A stretch of 64,000 nt of DNA from JAGPUQ01 sp963708735 (lineage in GTDB: Bacteria > Pseudomonadota > Gammaproteobacteria > Pseudomonadales > Porticoccaceae). Each line of letters begins with the position of its first letter. Positions within the stretch are counted from its first letter, which is position 1. Location of the stretch: assembly GCA_963708735.1 (NCBI GenBank), contig CAVPTW010000024.1, forward strand, positions 70,806 to 134,805. The letters run 5' to 3'. Below are positions 36,818 through 45,072 of this stretch, one piece after another. The notes under the pieces were generated by a model that searched no databases, had not been told where the DNA came from, and saw only the letters and a list, made by a program, of their open reading frames with translations. Both the position numbers and the translations under genes were made by a program.

Positions 36818-36870
36818 GAGGCTCACTCCGCCCCCTGACAAGTCGCTGAAAAGCCGACCGGACAATAACC

Positions 36871-38031
36871 ATGGGCCCGCTTGAAGGTTTGCGTATCATC
36901 GAATTGCAGGGCATCGGCCCCGGCCCATTCTGCGCCATGATGCTGGCCGACATGGGCGCCGAGGTGATCCGCGTCGACCGGACCGGCGCGGCCGGCGGTC
37001 TGCCCCGCACGGAACGCTATGATCTGCTGGCCCGCGGCCGGCGCTCCCTGCGCCTGGATTTGAAGAGCTCCCGGGGCATCGAACTGTTGTTGCGCCTGGT
37101 CGCGCAGTCCGATGGCCTGATCGAAGGCTTCCGCCCCGGCGTGATCGAACGACTCGGCATCGGCCCCGATGTGCTGCTCGAGAAAAATCCCGCACTGGTG
37201 ATCGGCCGCATGACCGGCTGGGGACAGGAAGGCCCGATCTCGCAGGTTGCCGGACACGACATCAACTACATTGCCCTGTCCGGCGCCCTGTTCAATTTTG
37301 GCAGCAAAGGTGGGCCGCCGGCGCCACCGCTCAACCTGGTGGGCGATTTTGGCGGTGGCGGCATGCTGCTCGCTTTCGGCATGGTCAGCGCCATCCTCAA
37401 GGCCAAAACCTCCGGCGCCGGGCAGGTGGTGGATGCAGCCATGGTGGACGGCGCTGCGATTCTCAGTACCGCATTTTTTGGCCAGCTGGCAGAGGGCAAG
37501 TTCCGTGAAGGCCGCGGCAATCATCCGTTGAACGGCGCCAGCCATTATTACGATGCCTACGAATGCGCCGATGGCGAATACATTTCGATCGCTTCCGCGG
37601 AGCCGCAATTCTATGCGGAGCTGAAAGAGTTGCTCGAACTCAGCGAGGAGGAGTTTGGCGTCCAGATGGACCCCAAACGCTGGCCGGACCAGAAGGCAAA
37701 ACTAGGCGCGCTGTTTTTGACCAGAACCCGCGACCAATGGTGCGATCTGTTGCAGCAGAGCGATGTCTGTTTCGCGCCGGTACTGCGCTTTGCCGAAGCC
37801 CCCGCGCATCCCCACCACAGGGCACGCGAATCCTTCGTCGAAATCGACGGTGTGATCCAGCCCGTGCCGGCGCCCCGCTTCAGCGCCACGCCCTGCCGGG
37901 TTTCCCGGCCGCCGGCGCGGCGCGGCGAGCACACCGATGAAATACTTTCCGAATGGGGTTTATCGGCGGCGGAAATTGCCGACCTGCATGCCGAGGGAGT
38001 CGTCAAGGGATTGGAGAAAGTCGGTCGATAA
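36871..38031 (+). CDS. CoA transferase family III (alpha-methylacyl-CoA racemase-like)
   Basis: Protein of 386 aa of the CaiB/BaiF family. The opening GPLEGLRIIELQGIGPGPFC is typical of alpha-methylacyl-CoA racemase, which interconverts 2-methylacyl-CoA epimers. FRPGVIERLGIGPDVL near residue 89 and TGWGQEGPISQVAGHDINYI near 115 contain the conserved His and Asp used by the racemase (GHDINY). GGGGMLLAFGM follows near 162 and GEYISIASAEPQFY near 232. All this favours racemase over true CoA transfer. The gene stands 191 bp after hspQ. Confidence 0.87.
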   Translation: MGPLEGLRIIELQGIGPGPFCAMMLADMGAEVIRVDRTGAAGGLPRTERYDLLARGRRSLRLDLKSSRGIELLLRLVAQSDGLIEGFRPGVIERLGIGPDVLLEKNPALVIGRMTGWGQEGPISQVAGHDINYIALSGALFNFGSKGGPPAPPLNLVGDFGGGGMLLAFGMVSAILKAKTSGAGQVVDAAMVDGAAILSTAFFGQLAEGKFREGRGNHPLNGASHYYDAYECADGEYISIASAEPQFYAELKELLELSEEEFGVQMDPKRWPDQKAKLGALFLTRTRDQWCDLLQQSDVCFAPVLRFAEAPAHPHHRARESFVEIDGVIQPVPAPRFSATPCRVSRPPARRGEHTDEILSEWGLSAAEIADLHAEGVVKGLEKVGR

Positions 38032-38145
38032 GGCGCGCCTTCATGGCAGGCGCTGCCGTGAATAATTTTGACAGGACATGACCGCCACTTGGCCTGTACA
38101 CAAAGTTTTCAACCGGTTTTTTCATGACTCAGCGGAGCACATCTC

Positions 38146-39513
38146 ATGGCACAGGAAACCCTACTGCGCAACGCGCGGGTGATCGACTGCATTTCCCGGC
38201 AGCCGCGCGACGGCGTGTCGATCCTTATCCGCGGCGAACGCATCGTCAAGGTGGATGCGCAGATCAACGCAGGCGTTGATACCGAAGTCATCGACTGCAC
38301 CGGCAAGACGCTGATGCCGGGCCTGATCGACACCCATGTCCACGCCACCATGGTCGATGAAATCGACCTGCAACTGTTTATCGGCGCCGGCGTCACCACC
38401 GCCCGGGATGTGGGCGGCAAGCTCGACAGCGTCCTCGCGCTGCGCGGCCGGGTCAACAGCGGCGCGGTGCTGGGGCCGCGGCTGTTCGTGTGTGGCCCGC
38501 TGCTCGATGGCCGCGGCGACAGCTTCGACCATAAGGGCGAGTTCGGCATCATCCTCGACAATGTGCCCGACGCCGCCAGCGCGCCGGCCAAGATGAACCA
38601 GCTCATCGATGCCGGCGTCGACGGCATCAAACTTTATTTCTCGATGACGCCCGACATCGTTGCAGCCTGTATCAACGCGGTGGACAAGCGCGTGCCGGTC
38701 ACCGGCCATCTGGGCCGCACCACGGCACTCGAAGCCGTCAATCTCGGCATCGACGGCATCGAGCACATGTGGATCACGCCCTACAACGACATCTGCCCGA
38801 TCGAAATGCGGCTGACGCCGGACATCTCCATGTCCAGCCCGCGGTTTTCCAAGACCACCTTCAAGGGCTGGGAGGAGGCCGACCTGCACGGCCCCGGTGC
38901 CCAGGCGCTGTTTGGCGCCATGGTCGAAAAGCAGGTGAAGATGGGCACCACGCTGGACCTGCTGTGGTTGGCCAACATCGGCCTCGAAGCCGCGCTCGCC
39001 GACACCGACCGCAGGTACATCCCCAAGGCCTGCCTGCGGCGCCAGAGCCAGTTGGCCAAGATCGTCAAGGCGGGGCCGGAGTGGGACATTCACACCGGCT
39101 TTCCGCCGGGTACAGGCGACAAGGCGTTGGAGAAACAGAAAGAGGCGGTGCGCATTCTCCACGAGGCCGGCGGTGTGGTGGTCGGTGGCACCGATTGCTG
39201 CGGCGTCGCCTATCCGCCGCCCGGCTTTGCACTGCTGCGCGAGGTGGAATTGCTGGCCGATGCGATCGGCAACATGGCTGCCCTGAAAGCGGTTACCGCC
39301 GCTGCCGCTTCGGCCCTGCGCATGGAGGACCAGCTTGGCACCCTCGCGCCCGGCCGTTATGCGGACATCCTGGTGCTCGGCAAGGACCCGTCCCAGGACG
39401 TACGTTCACTGCGCGCGCTGGAACGGGTTTACCGCGCCGGTGTGGCGCACGATCCCCAGGCCATACTCGCCGGCTATCCGGCGCGGGACATGAATAATCT
39501 GGGGATGGCATAG
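38146..39513 (+). CDS. Metal-dependent amidohydrolase
   Basis: Cytoplasmic amidohydrolase of 455 aa, imidazolonepropionase/prolidase-like. The metal site is readable: HxH in MPGLIDTHVHATMVDE near residue 62, a Lys in DGIKLYFS near 160, His in VTGHLGRT near 185 and GIEHMW near 205, and Asp in GGTDCCG near 346. The C-terminal LGTLAPGRYADILVLGKDP is the usual closing strand. No signal peptide. The substrate is unknown; it follows the racemase-like gene by 114 bp and could act on an amide or lactam in the same pathway. Confidence 0.85.
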   Translation: MAQETLLRNARVIDCISRQPRDGVSILIRGERIVKVDAQINAGVDTEVIDCTGKTLMPGLIDTHVHATMVDEIDLQLFIGAGVTTARDVGGKLDSVLALRGRVNSGAVLGPRLFVCGPLLDGRGDSFDHKGEFGIILDNVPDAASAPAKMNQLIDAGVDGIKLYFSMTPDIVAACINAVDKRVPVTGHLGRTTALEAVNLGIDGIEHMWITPYNDICPIEMRLTPDISMSSPRFSKTTFKGWEEADLHGPGAQALFGAMVEKQVKMGTTLDLLWLANIGLEAALADTDRRYIPKACLRRQSQLAKIVKAGPEWDIHTGFPPGTGDKALEKQKEAVRILHEAGGVVVGGTDCCGVAYPPPGFALLREVELLADAIGNMAALKAVTAAAASALRMEDQLGTLAPGRYADILVLGKDPSQDVRSLRALERVYRAGVAHDPQAILAGYPARDMNNLGMA

Positions 39514-39644
39514 CGGGTTTCTCGATCCTCCGGACGCGGCGCTGAGTCGCGATGAGCGACGGGTCGTGCCGGTAGCTCGCCCGGAATCCCTCGTCGCTGA
39601 TTGCCGACGGGGATCTCTGCCGGTTGGAGTCGCGCCTACAACCT

Positions 39645-40613
39645 TCAGGGCGCCAACTGTCGAATCGCCGCGCGCGTCGCGCCGAGCCGGTCGGAATCGT
39701 TGACCGGGCTCACCGCCAGCAGCGGCAGCCGCGCCCCTGCCGCGCGAAACATGGCCAGTTGCGAACGGCACATCTGCGGCGAGCCGTAGATGCAGATCTG
39801 GTTCACCATGTCGTCGCTGATACAGGCCGCGGCGGCGCGGCGGTCACCGGTCTTCCAGGCTGCGGCGACCGCATCCATTTCGGCGTTGAAACCGCAGCGC
39901 CGCCATTGCAAGCGGTAGTTGGGCAGACGCGCAAAAAACGCCAGGTTGTGTTTTGCCGCCGAGATTGCGGCGCCGAGATTGTTCGACATGAAGGTCGGGA
40001 TGCTGAGGATGCAGTCCAGTTGTGTCGGATCGCGGCCGACCGCGGAGGCGCTTTCGCGTGTCGCCTTCAGCAGTTGCTTGAGGTAATCCAGCGACGGCAA
40101 AAATGGCATCAGTCCATCGGCCACTTCGCCCGCCACCCGCGCGCTTTCCACGGTGAGTCCGGCCACCAGCACCGGCACCGGCCAGGCGCAGGGACGGGAG
40201 GCGAACAGCGGATTGCGATCCTCGCCCACCAGGATCTGTTTCACTTTTTGGGTGTAGTCGCGCAGGTAGTCCCGGGGATTGTTCATCTCGATGCCCTGGG
40301 CTTTCAGCAGTTGCCGGTGGCTCATGCCCAATCCCAGCACCAGTCTGCCCGCGGACAGCTCGGCGATGGTGGCCGCGGTCATCGCCGCGAGGAAAGGATG
40401 GCGGTAATAGATATTGGCGATGTTGGTGCCCACCTGGATGCGTTGCGTGGCCGCCGCGATACCCTGGGCGCAGGCCAGCGCATCGCCGCGCCCTTCGTTG
40501 ACCAGTACGGCGGCGAAGCCGTGCTCTTCGGCGAGCTGGCCGATGGCGGCCAGCTCCCGCGGCGGCGCCTCGGTAGCGGTGGAAAGAACCAGGCCGAGTG
40601 TGGTGGTACTCAT
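39645..40613 (-). CDS. LLM-class flavin-dependent oxidoreductase
   Basis: Luciferase-like TIM-barrel protein of 322 aa. IGQLAEEHGFAAVLVNEG near residue 25, TQRIQVGTNIANIYYRHPF near 56, SAGRLVLGLGMSHRQLL near 87 and the phosphate-binding VPVLVAGLTVESARVAGEVA near 148 are typical of FMN/F420-type monooxygenases and methylene-H4MPT reductase relatives. The cofactor cannot be told from sequence. It is convergent with the amidohydrolase. The ATG at 40613 is the only good start. Confidence 0.85.
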   Translation of the reverse strand: MSTTTLGLVLSTATEAPPRELAAIGQLAEEHGFAAVLVNEGRGDALACAQGIAAATQRIQVGTNIANIYYRHPFLAAMTAATIAELSAGRLVLGLGMSHRQLLKAQGIEMNNPRDYLRDYTQKVKQILVGEDRNPLFASRPCAWPVPVLVAGLTVESARVAGEVADGLMPFLPSLDYLKQLLKATRESASAVGRDPTQLDCILSIPTFMSNNLGAAISAAKHNLAFFARLPNYRLQWRRCGFNAEMDAVAAAWKTGDRRAAAACISDDMVNQICIYGSPQMCRSQLAMFRAAGARLPLLAVSPVNDSDRLGATRAAIRQLAP

Positions 40614-40722
40614 AAGGGACCCCTCTGTGGTTTGTTATGGAGTTTGCAGTCGGGTTCGTTATCTGGTTTGTCAGCGGATTCGATGCCGGTTCCGGTCATG
40701 GTCCGTCGGCCGCACCCTGCCG

Positions 40723-42825
40723 TCAAACCTCCCCGTAGCGGGTTGCGTGGCCGAGCCAGCGCTGAATCAGCGGAGCAATCGCTTCCGGGTGCTCGGCCAT
40801 CAGGATCGCCGCGCCGCGCTGCACGCTGCCGAGCAGATCGGCGTCACGCTGCAAGTCGGCGATGCGCAGATTGATATCGCCGGTCTGACGGGTGCCCAGC
40901 ACTTCGCCGGGGCCGCGCAGTTGCAGATCGCGTTCGGCGATCACGAAGCCGTCGTTGGTCTGGCGCAGGATGCGCAGGCGCTCGCGGGCGTACTGCGACA
41001 ACGGCGTGCCGTACAGCAGCACGCAGTGGCTCTCGGTCTCGCCGCGACCGACCCGGCCGCGCAACTGGTGGAGTTGCGCGAGGCCCAGGCGCTCGGGATT
41101 TTCGATCACCATCAGGGTCGCGTTGGGCACATCGACGCCCACCTCGATCACCGTCGTCGCGACCAGCAGATCGATTTCCCCGGCCTTGAAAGCCGTCATC
41201 GCGGCGGCCTTGTCGCCCGATTTCATGCGGCCGTGGACCAGGCCAATCCGCAAGTCCGGCAGCGCCAGCGCCAGTTCGGCAGCGGCGGTTTCGGCGGCCT
41301 GGGCCTGGAGCACCTCGGAATCCTCGATCAGGGTGCACACCCAGTAGGCCTGCCGCCCCGCGCGGCAGGCACCGTGAATGCGCGCGATGACCTCGGCGCG
41401 GCGGCGGTTGGCGATGGCGACGGTGTTGACGGGTTGCCGGCCCGGCGGCAGCTCGTCGATGGCGGAATAGTCCAGATCGGCGTAGCCGATCATGGCGAGG
41501 GTGCGGGGGATGGGCGTCGCGGTCATGATCAGCTGGTGGGGCACGGTTCCGGCGCAGCCTTTTTCGCGCAGGGAGAGGCGCTGATGGACGCCGAAGCGGT
41601 GCTGTTCGTCGATGATGGTGAGGCCGAGGCGGGCAAAGGTCACCTCGTCCTGGAACAGCGCATGGGTGCCGACGGCGAGCTGGGCGCTGCCGTCGGCGAT
41701 GGCGGCCAGTTGCGCGGCGCGCGCGCGGCCCTTGAGCTTGCCGGTGAGCCAGGCGCTGTGGATGCCCAGCGGGCGCAGCCAGTGTTCGAGGGTATCGCGG
41801 TGCTGCTCGGCGAGGATCTCGGTGGGCGCCATCAAGGCTGCCTGAAAGCCGGCGCTCACCGCCTGCATCACCGCATGGGCGGCAACCGCGGTCTTGCCGG
41901 AGCCGACATCGCCCTGGAGCAGGCGCAACATGGGCACGGGCGCGGCGAGGTCGGCGGCGATCTCGCGGCACACGCGCTGCTGCGCGCCGGTCAGCGTGAA
42001 CGGCAGGCTGGCGAGAAAACGCTGCTCCAGCTCGGCGGGTGCCTTCAGTATCGGCGCGCGCTGGCTGCGCACCCGCGCGCGCAACTGCTGCAAGCTCAGG
42101 TGATGGGCGAGCAGCTCCTCGAATGCGAGCCGTCGCTGCGCTGGATGTTCGCCGCGCAGCAGCAGATCAAGGGGCGCGTCCGGAGGCGGCGCATGCAGGT
42201 AGCGCACGGCGTCGGCGAGCTGCGGCAGATCCGGGCGCACCGACGCCGGCAGCCAGTCGCGAAGCAGCGCGCGGTGCGGACCGTCGCTCCCGCTGGCCAG
42301 GGCGAGCGCCTGGGTCATGAGTTGGCGCAACCGCGCCTGGGTGACACCTTCGCCGGCCGGATAGACCGGGGTCAGCGATTGCTCCAGCGGCGCGGGCGCG
42401 GCGGCATCGAGCACATGGTATTCGGGGTGGTACAGCTCCAGGCCCGCCGGGCCGAGTCGTACCTCGCCGTAGCAGCGCAGGCGAGTGCCGCGTGCCAGCG
42501 CATTGCGCTGCCCCGCCGAGAAATGAAAAAACCGCAGCGTAACGACGCCGGAACGGTCGCCCAGCTTGCAGATCAGGCTGCGCCGCCGACCCTGGACGAT
42601 ATCGGCACCCAGCACGTCGCCCTCGATCACTACCTCCGCGAGTTGCCGCAGCGCGGCGATGGGGGTGATGCGGGTGCGATCGAGGTAACGGGTTGGCAGG
42701 TGGAACAGCAGATCCTGAACGCCGTGGATGCCGATCCGCGCGAGCCGGTCGCGCAGATGCGCGCCCACGCCGCGCAGGCCTGTGATGGGCAGTTGATTGG
42801 CGGGCTGGGTGGAGTCAGCAATCAT
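40723..42825 (-). CDS. recG: ATP-dependent DNA helicase RecG
   Basis: Helicase of 700 aa that regresses stalled forks and processes Holliday junctions. The N-terminal wedge/OB domain precedes the SF2 motor: motif I RLLQGDVGSGKTAVAAHAVM near residue 297, DEQHRFGVHQR near 412, TATPIPRTLAM near 436 and the QLRGRVGRGETESHCVLLY segment near 586. The length and the GDVGSGKT form of Walker A separate RecG from Mfd and PriA. ATG at 42825. It stands alone, 109 bp before the LLM gene. Confidence 0.96.
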   Translation of the reverse strand: MIADSTQPANQLPITGLRGVGAHLRDRLARIGIHGVQDLLFHLPTRYLDRTRITPIAALRQLAEVVIEGDVLGADIVQGRRRSLICKLGDRSGVVTLRFFHFSAGQRNALARGTRLRCYGEVRLGPAGLELYHPEYHVLDAAAPAPLEQSLTPVYPAGEGVTQARLRQLMTQALALASGSDGPHRALLRDWLPASVRPDLPQLADAVRYLHAPPPDAPLDLLLRGEHPAQRRLAFEELLAHHLSLQQLRARVRSQRAPILKAPAELEQRFLASLPFTLTGAQQRVCREIAADLAAPVPMLRLLQGDVGSGKTAVAAHAVMQAVSAGFQAALMAPTEILAEQHRDTLEHWLRPLGIHSAWLTGKLKGRARAAQLAAIADGSAQLAVGTHALFQDEVTFARLGLTIIDEQHRFGVHQRLSLREKGCAGTVPHQLIMTATPIPRTLAMIGYADLDYSAIDELPPGRQPVNTVAIANRRRAEVIARIHGACRAGRQAYWVCTLIEDSEVLQAQAAETAAAELALALPDLRIGLVHGRMKSGDKAAAMTAFKAGEIDLLVATTVIEVGVDVPNATLMVIENPERLGLAQLHQLRGRVGRGETESHCVLLYGTPLSQYARERLRILRQTNDGFVIAERDLQLRGPGEVLGTRQTGDINLRIADLQRDADLLGSVQRGAAILMAEHPEAIAPLIQRWLGHATRYGEV

Positions 42826-42940
42826 CGGGTGACTTTAGCAGCCCGGCACGGCGATGGATTGCAAAACTGCGCCGGCGGGTCGCTTGCGTCCCTGTCGCGG
42901 GGTTTGGAAAAACGTCGCGCGGGCAGCGGAAAGTCCCGTG

Positions 42941-43285
42941 CTACCCGTCCTGATCCCAATGAAACTTATGCAGCATGCGGTGAATTACCGGCGTGAAGAT
43001 CACGCCCGCGCCGATCAGGAATATCAGTCCCGCGTAGAGTGCGTAAAGGCCGGCAAACAGCTTGCCGTTTTCCGTTTTCGGAGCATCGACGGGTCCCATG
43101 CCGCCCATCAGCATGGCGGAATTCAGAAATGCGTCCGGCCAGTTGAGGTGCTCGAAGTGCGCGTAGCCCGCCATGCCGGCGAGGAGAGACAACACGAGCA
43201 GGGCGAGCGCAGCGGCGGAGTGCAGCAGGATGCGCTGGATGAAGCGAATGCGGGTGAGCGGCGGCTGGGTTTTGGACTCGTACAT
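42941..43285 (-). CDS. Small two-TM membrane protein with channel-like pore segment
   Basis: Protein of 114 aa, not assigned to a family. Two transmembrane segments (ILLHSAAALALLVLSLLAGM near residue 16 and LYALYAGLIFLIGAGVIFTP near 80) flank a re-entrant-looking stretch, LNWPDAFLNSAMLMGGMGPVD. This is the layout of a 2-TM potassium channel subunit (TM, pore helix, filter, TM), with LMGGMG in place of TVGYG. The start ATG at 43285 is preferred; the longer frame upstream has no membrane or family character. The C-terminal HRMLHKFHWD tail is basic and cytoplasmic by prediction. Channel function is inference. Confidence 0.7.
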   Translation of the reverse strand: MYESKTQPPLTRIRFIQRILLHSAAALALLVLSLLAGMAGYAHFEHLNWPDAFLNSAMLMGGMGPVDAPKTENGKLFAGLYALYAGLIFLIGAGVIFTPVIHRMLHKFHWDQDG

Positions 43286-43549
43286 GGAAGGTGATTCTGC
43301 CAGGGACGGTGGTGTTTGAATTTCGTGCCTGTGCCTACCGGAGTGGCTCGGCAATGGCGCCGTGCATGGCGGCGAGTTACAAAATCGAGTCATGCCCTGA
43401 ATCGCGATCGTCGCCGGTTACCTCGGGTGGCACTGGTCATGAACAGCGTTCACCCGCAAGTCTGGTGTCCAGCTGGACGCCTATGTTCGCGACCTGCACA
43501 GATCCCCTTGGTTACCCTGAAACCTTTGCAGGAGGTGTGTGCGCAGTGA

Positions 43550-43744
43550 TTATTTGTTGTCGCCCTTTGCCGCGTCCTGAATGTTTTCGCCGGTTTTTTC
43601 GATCTTTTCTCCGACCTTCTCAGTGGCCTGATCGACGCTCTTGCCGGCTTGCTCCACGGGGCCTTCCTTTTTTTGGCATCCGGATAGAGTTGCCAGCAGT
43701 ATGCTCATAACCAAAGCTGTGCTTAGCGTCCCGACTAGTTTCAT
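43550..43744 (-). CDS. Small lipoprotein
   Basis: 64-aa protein with a lipoprotein signal: a charged start MKLVGT, a hydrophobic core, and the lipobox LSGC with Cys at about residue 22. The mature part is a short, highly charged amphipathic helix (QATEKVGEKIEKTGENIQDA) resembling entericidin/YtxH-like helical lipoproteins. A strong CAGGAG ribosome site precedes the ATG at 43744. Function unknown; probably anchored in the outer membrane. Confidence 0.7.
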   Translation of the reverse strand: MKLVGTLSTALVMSILLATLSGCQKKEGPVEQAGKSVDQATEKVGEKIEKTGENIQDAAKGDNK

Positions 43745-44142
43745 GATCCGTATCTCCTGGTGAATTTTTGTTACCAAAAAAAGAGCGAAATCGCGGCTGC
43801 TCCTGATGGCCGATCAACGTGATCATCGACCGTCATTCCCAACCCTCCGGGGAGGTGCATCGCACGCGGGACAGCATTTGGTTGCGTCGACTGCATAACG
43901 AATGTGCCCGCCCGCAAGTAGCACCGCCGACGGGTTCGCTCATATCGGTTCCAGAAAGAATAGCGCGTCCGGCCCACCCAATGCCAGTTTTATTGCATTG
44001 CCCAAAAACGAGCGGCGCTACTACCCAGGCCGCGGAAGCATGCAGCGGCAACCATGCTGAGCGCGAATTGGGTATCGCTCTCGCGGGATTGCCGCGTTTT
44101 CAAACATCGGGGCGCGGCAGTCCGCGCCCCGTCGAGCGCGGA
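43745..44142. other. Intergenic region, no gene seen
   Basis: 398 bp between the lipoprotein gene and the Cys-repeat protein gene, both on the minus strand. It holds a hairpin at 44109-44130 and the lipoprotein ribosome site. I see no convincing gene or RNA in the rest. Confidence 0.5.
44109..44130 (-). terminator. Hairpin after the Cys-repeat protein gene
   Basis: GGGGCGCGG and CCGCGCCCC form a perfect 9-bp stem with a four-base loop, 13 bases past the stop of the minus-strand gene at 44143. Only GATGTTTG follows, so it is a weak intrinsic terminator at best. Confidence 0.5.
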
Positions 44143-44757
44143 CTACTCGGCGCCGAAACTTGCCTTAGCCTGGTTGAGGCAGTTCGTCTTGGTATCGCCC
44201 GCAAACGCTTCGCACTTTTCCTTCGCTACTTCGTACTTGGCGTCGAGCTTCTCGGTCGCGGCACCCTCCTGGGCTTTGGCAGATTTTTGGTCGGCCTTGG
44301 TCTGTGCTTCGGTAGAGACCTCGGTGGCCTTGGCCTGCGCAGTTGAGGTTTTCAGCCACGACTCGGCATCGGCTTTGGCGGTGGTCTCCACTTCCTTCGC
44401 CTGCTTCACGCAAACATCCTTCGTGTTGCCGGCCAGATCGTCGCATCGCTCCTTCGCAACTCCGTAGTCGGCGTCCGCTTTGGCCACGCGCACCTGATAA
44501 AGATTGTTCGCGCTAGGATCATAGTGAGCATTGAGTTCGGCGATAGCGACTTTATCATCGCCTTCCGCGCTAGCCATGCAGATATCCTTGGCATTGGCGG
44601 ACAACGAGTCACAATGCGTCTTGGCCGACGTGTACTTGGCCGCGATACTGTCTTTGCTCACTTTGTACTCGTCCTTTGAAACACCTTCCGCCATTGCCCC
44701 GGCGCTGACTGCAAGGCCAATCGCAAGTGCGATTGCATTGATATTGAATGATTTCAT
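44143..44757 (-). CDS. Periplasmic protein with three Cx10C repeats
   Basis: Exported 204-aa protein of unknown function. A Sec signal (MKSFNINAIALAIGLAVSAG, cleavage after AMA) is followed by three copies of a K-x2-C-x10-C unit: CDSLSANAKDIC, CDDLAGNTKDVC and CEAFAGDTKTNC. Each cysteine pair could form one disulfide in a helical hairpin. Between them lie long Ala/Lys/Glu-rich stretches with coiled-coil character. Proteins of this shape are common as hypothetical genes in beta- and gammaproteobacteria. A GAAGGA ribosome site precedes the ATG at 44757. Confidence 0.75.
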   Translation of the reverse strand: MKSFNINAIALAIGLAVSAGAMAEGVSKDEYKVSKDSIAAKYTSAKTHCDSLSANAKDICMASAEGDDKVAIAELNAHYDPSANNLYQVRVAKADADYGVAKERCDDLAGNTKDVCVKQAKEVETTAKADAESWLKTSTAQAKATEVSTEAQTKADQKSAKAQEGAATEKLDAKYEVAKEKCEAFAGDTKTNCLNQAKASFGAE

Positions 44758-45072
44758 TGTCGTTCCTTCATGGGTAAGGCTTGAGGTTATGCTCCGGCAA
44801 TCAATGCCGATACGCCGTCCTCATTGCCAAGAGTGTGGAGCTTGAGGTATTCACGGAGCCATTACAGCGTGGACACTGCATCGCTACTTGCGCCGAGAGC
44901 CACAGACTATGCTGAGCAATTTTCTTCGTCTGTCTGGTAGCACACATCACCTGTTCATGATGATCTGATCATGATGATCTGAATGGATTTTCAGGCATAT
45001 TGTTCAGGAGATACCCCGAGCAACGCCATGTTTTTTCTGGCTGTAGAGCCTGAATTTCAACAGAGTCCAGTT
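44758..45072. other. Intergenic region with a 14-bp direct repeat
   Basis: 315 bp upstream of the Cys-repeat gene and downstream of pepF. TCATGATGATCTGA occurs twice in direct succession at 44955-44982. No gene is supported; the promoter of the minus-strand gene should lie in the left part but I cannot point to boxes. Confidence 0.5.
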
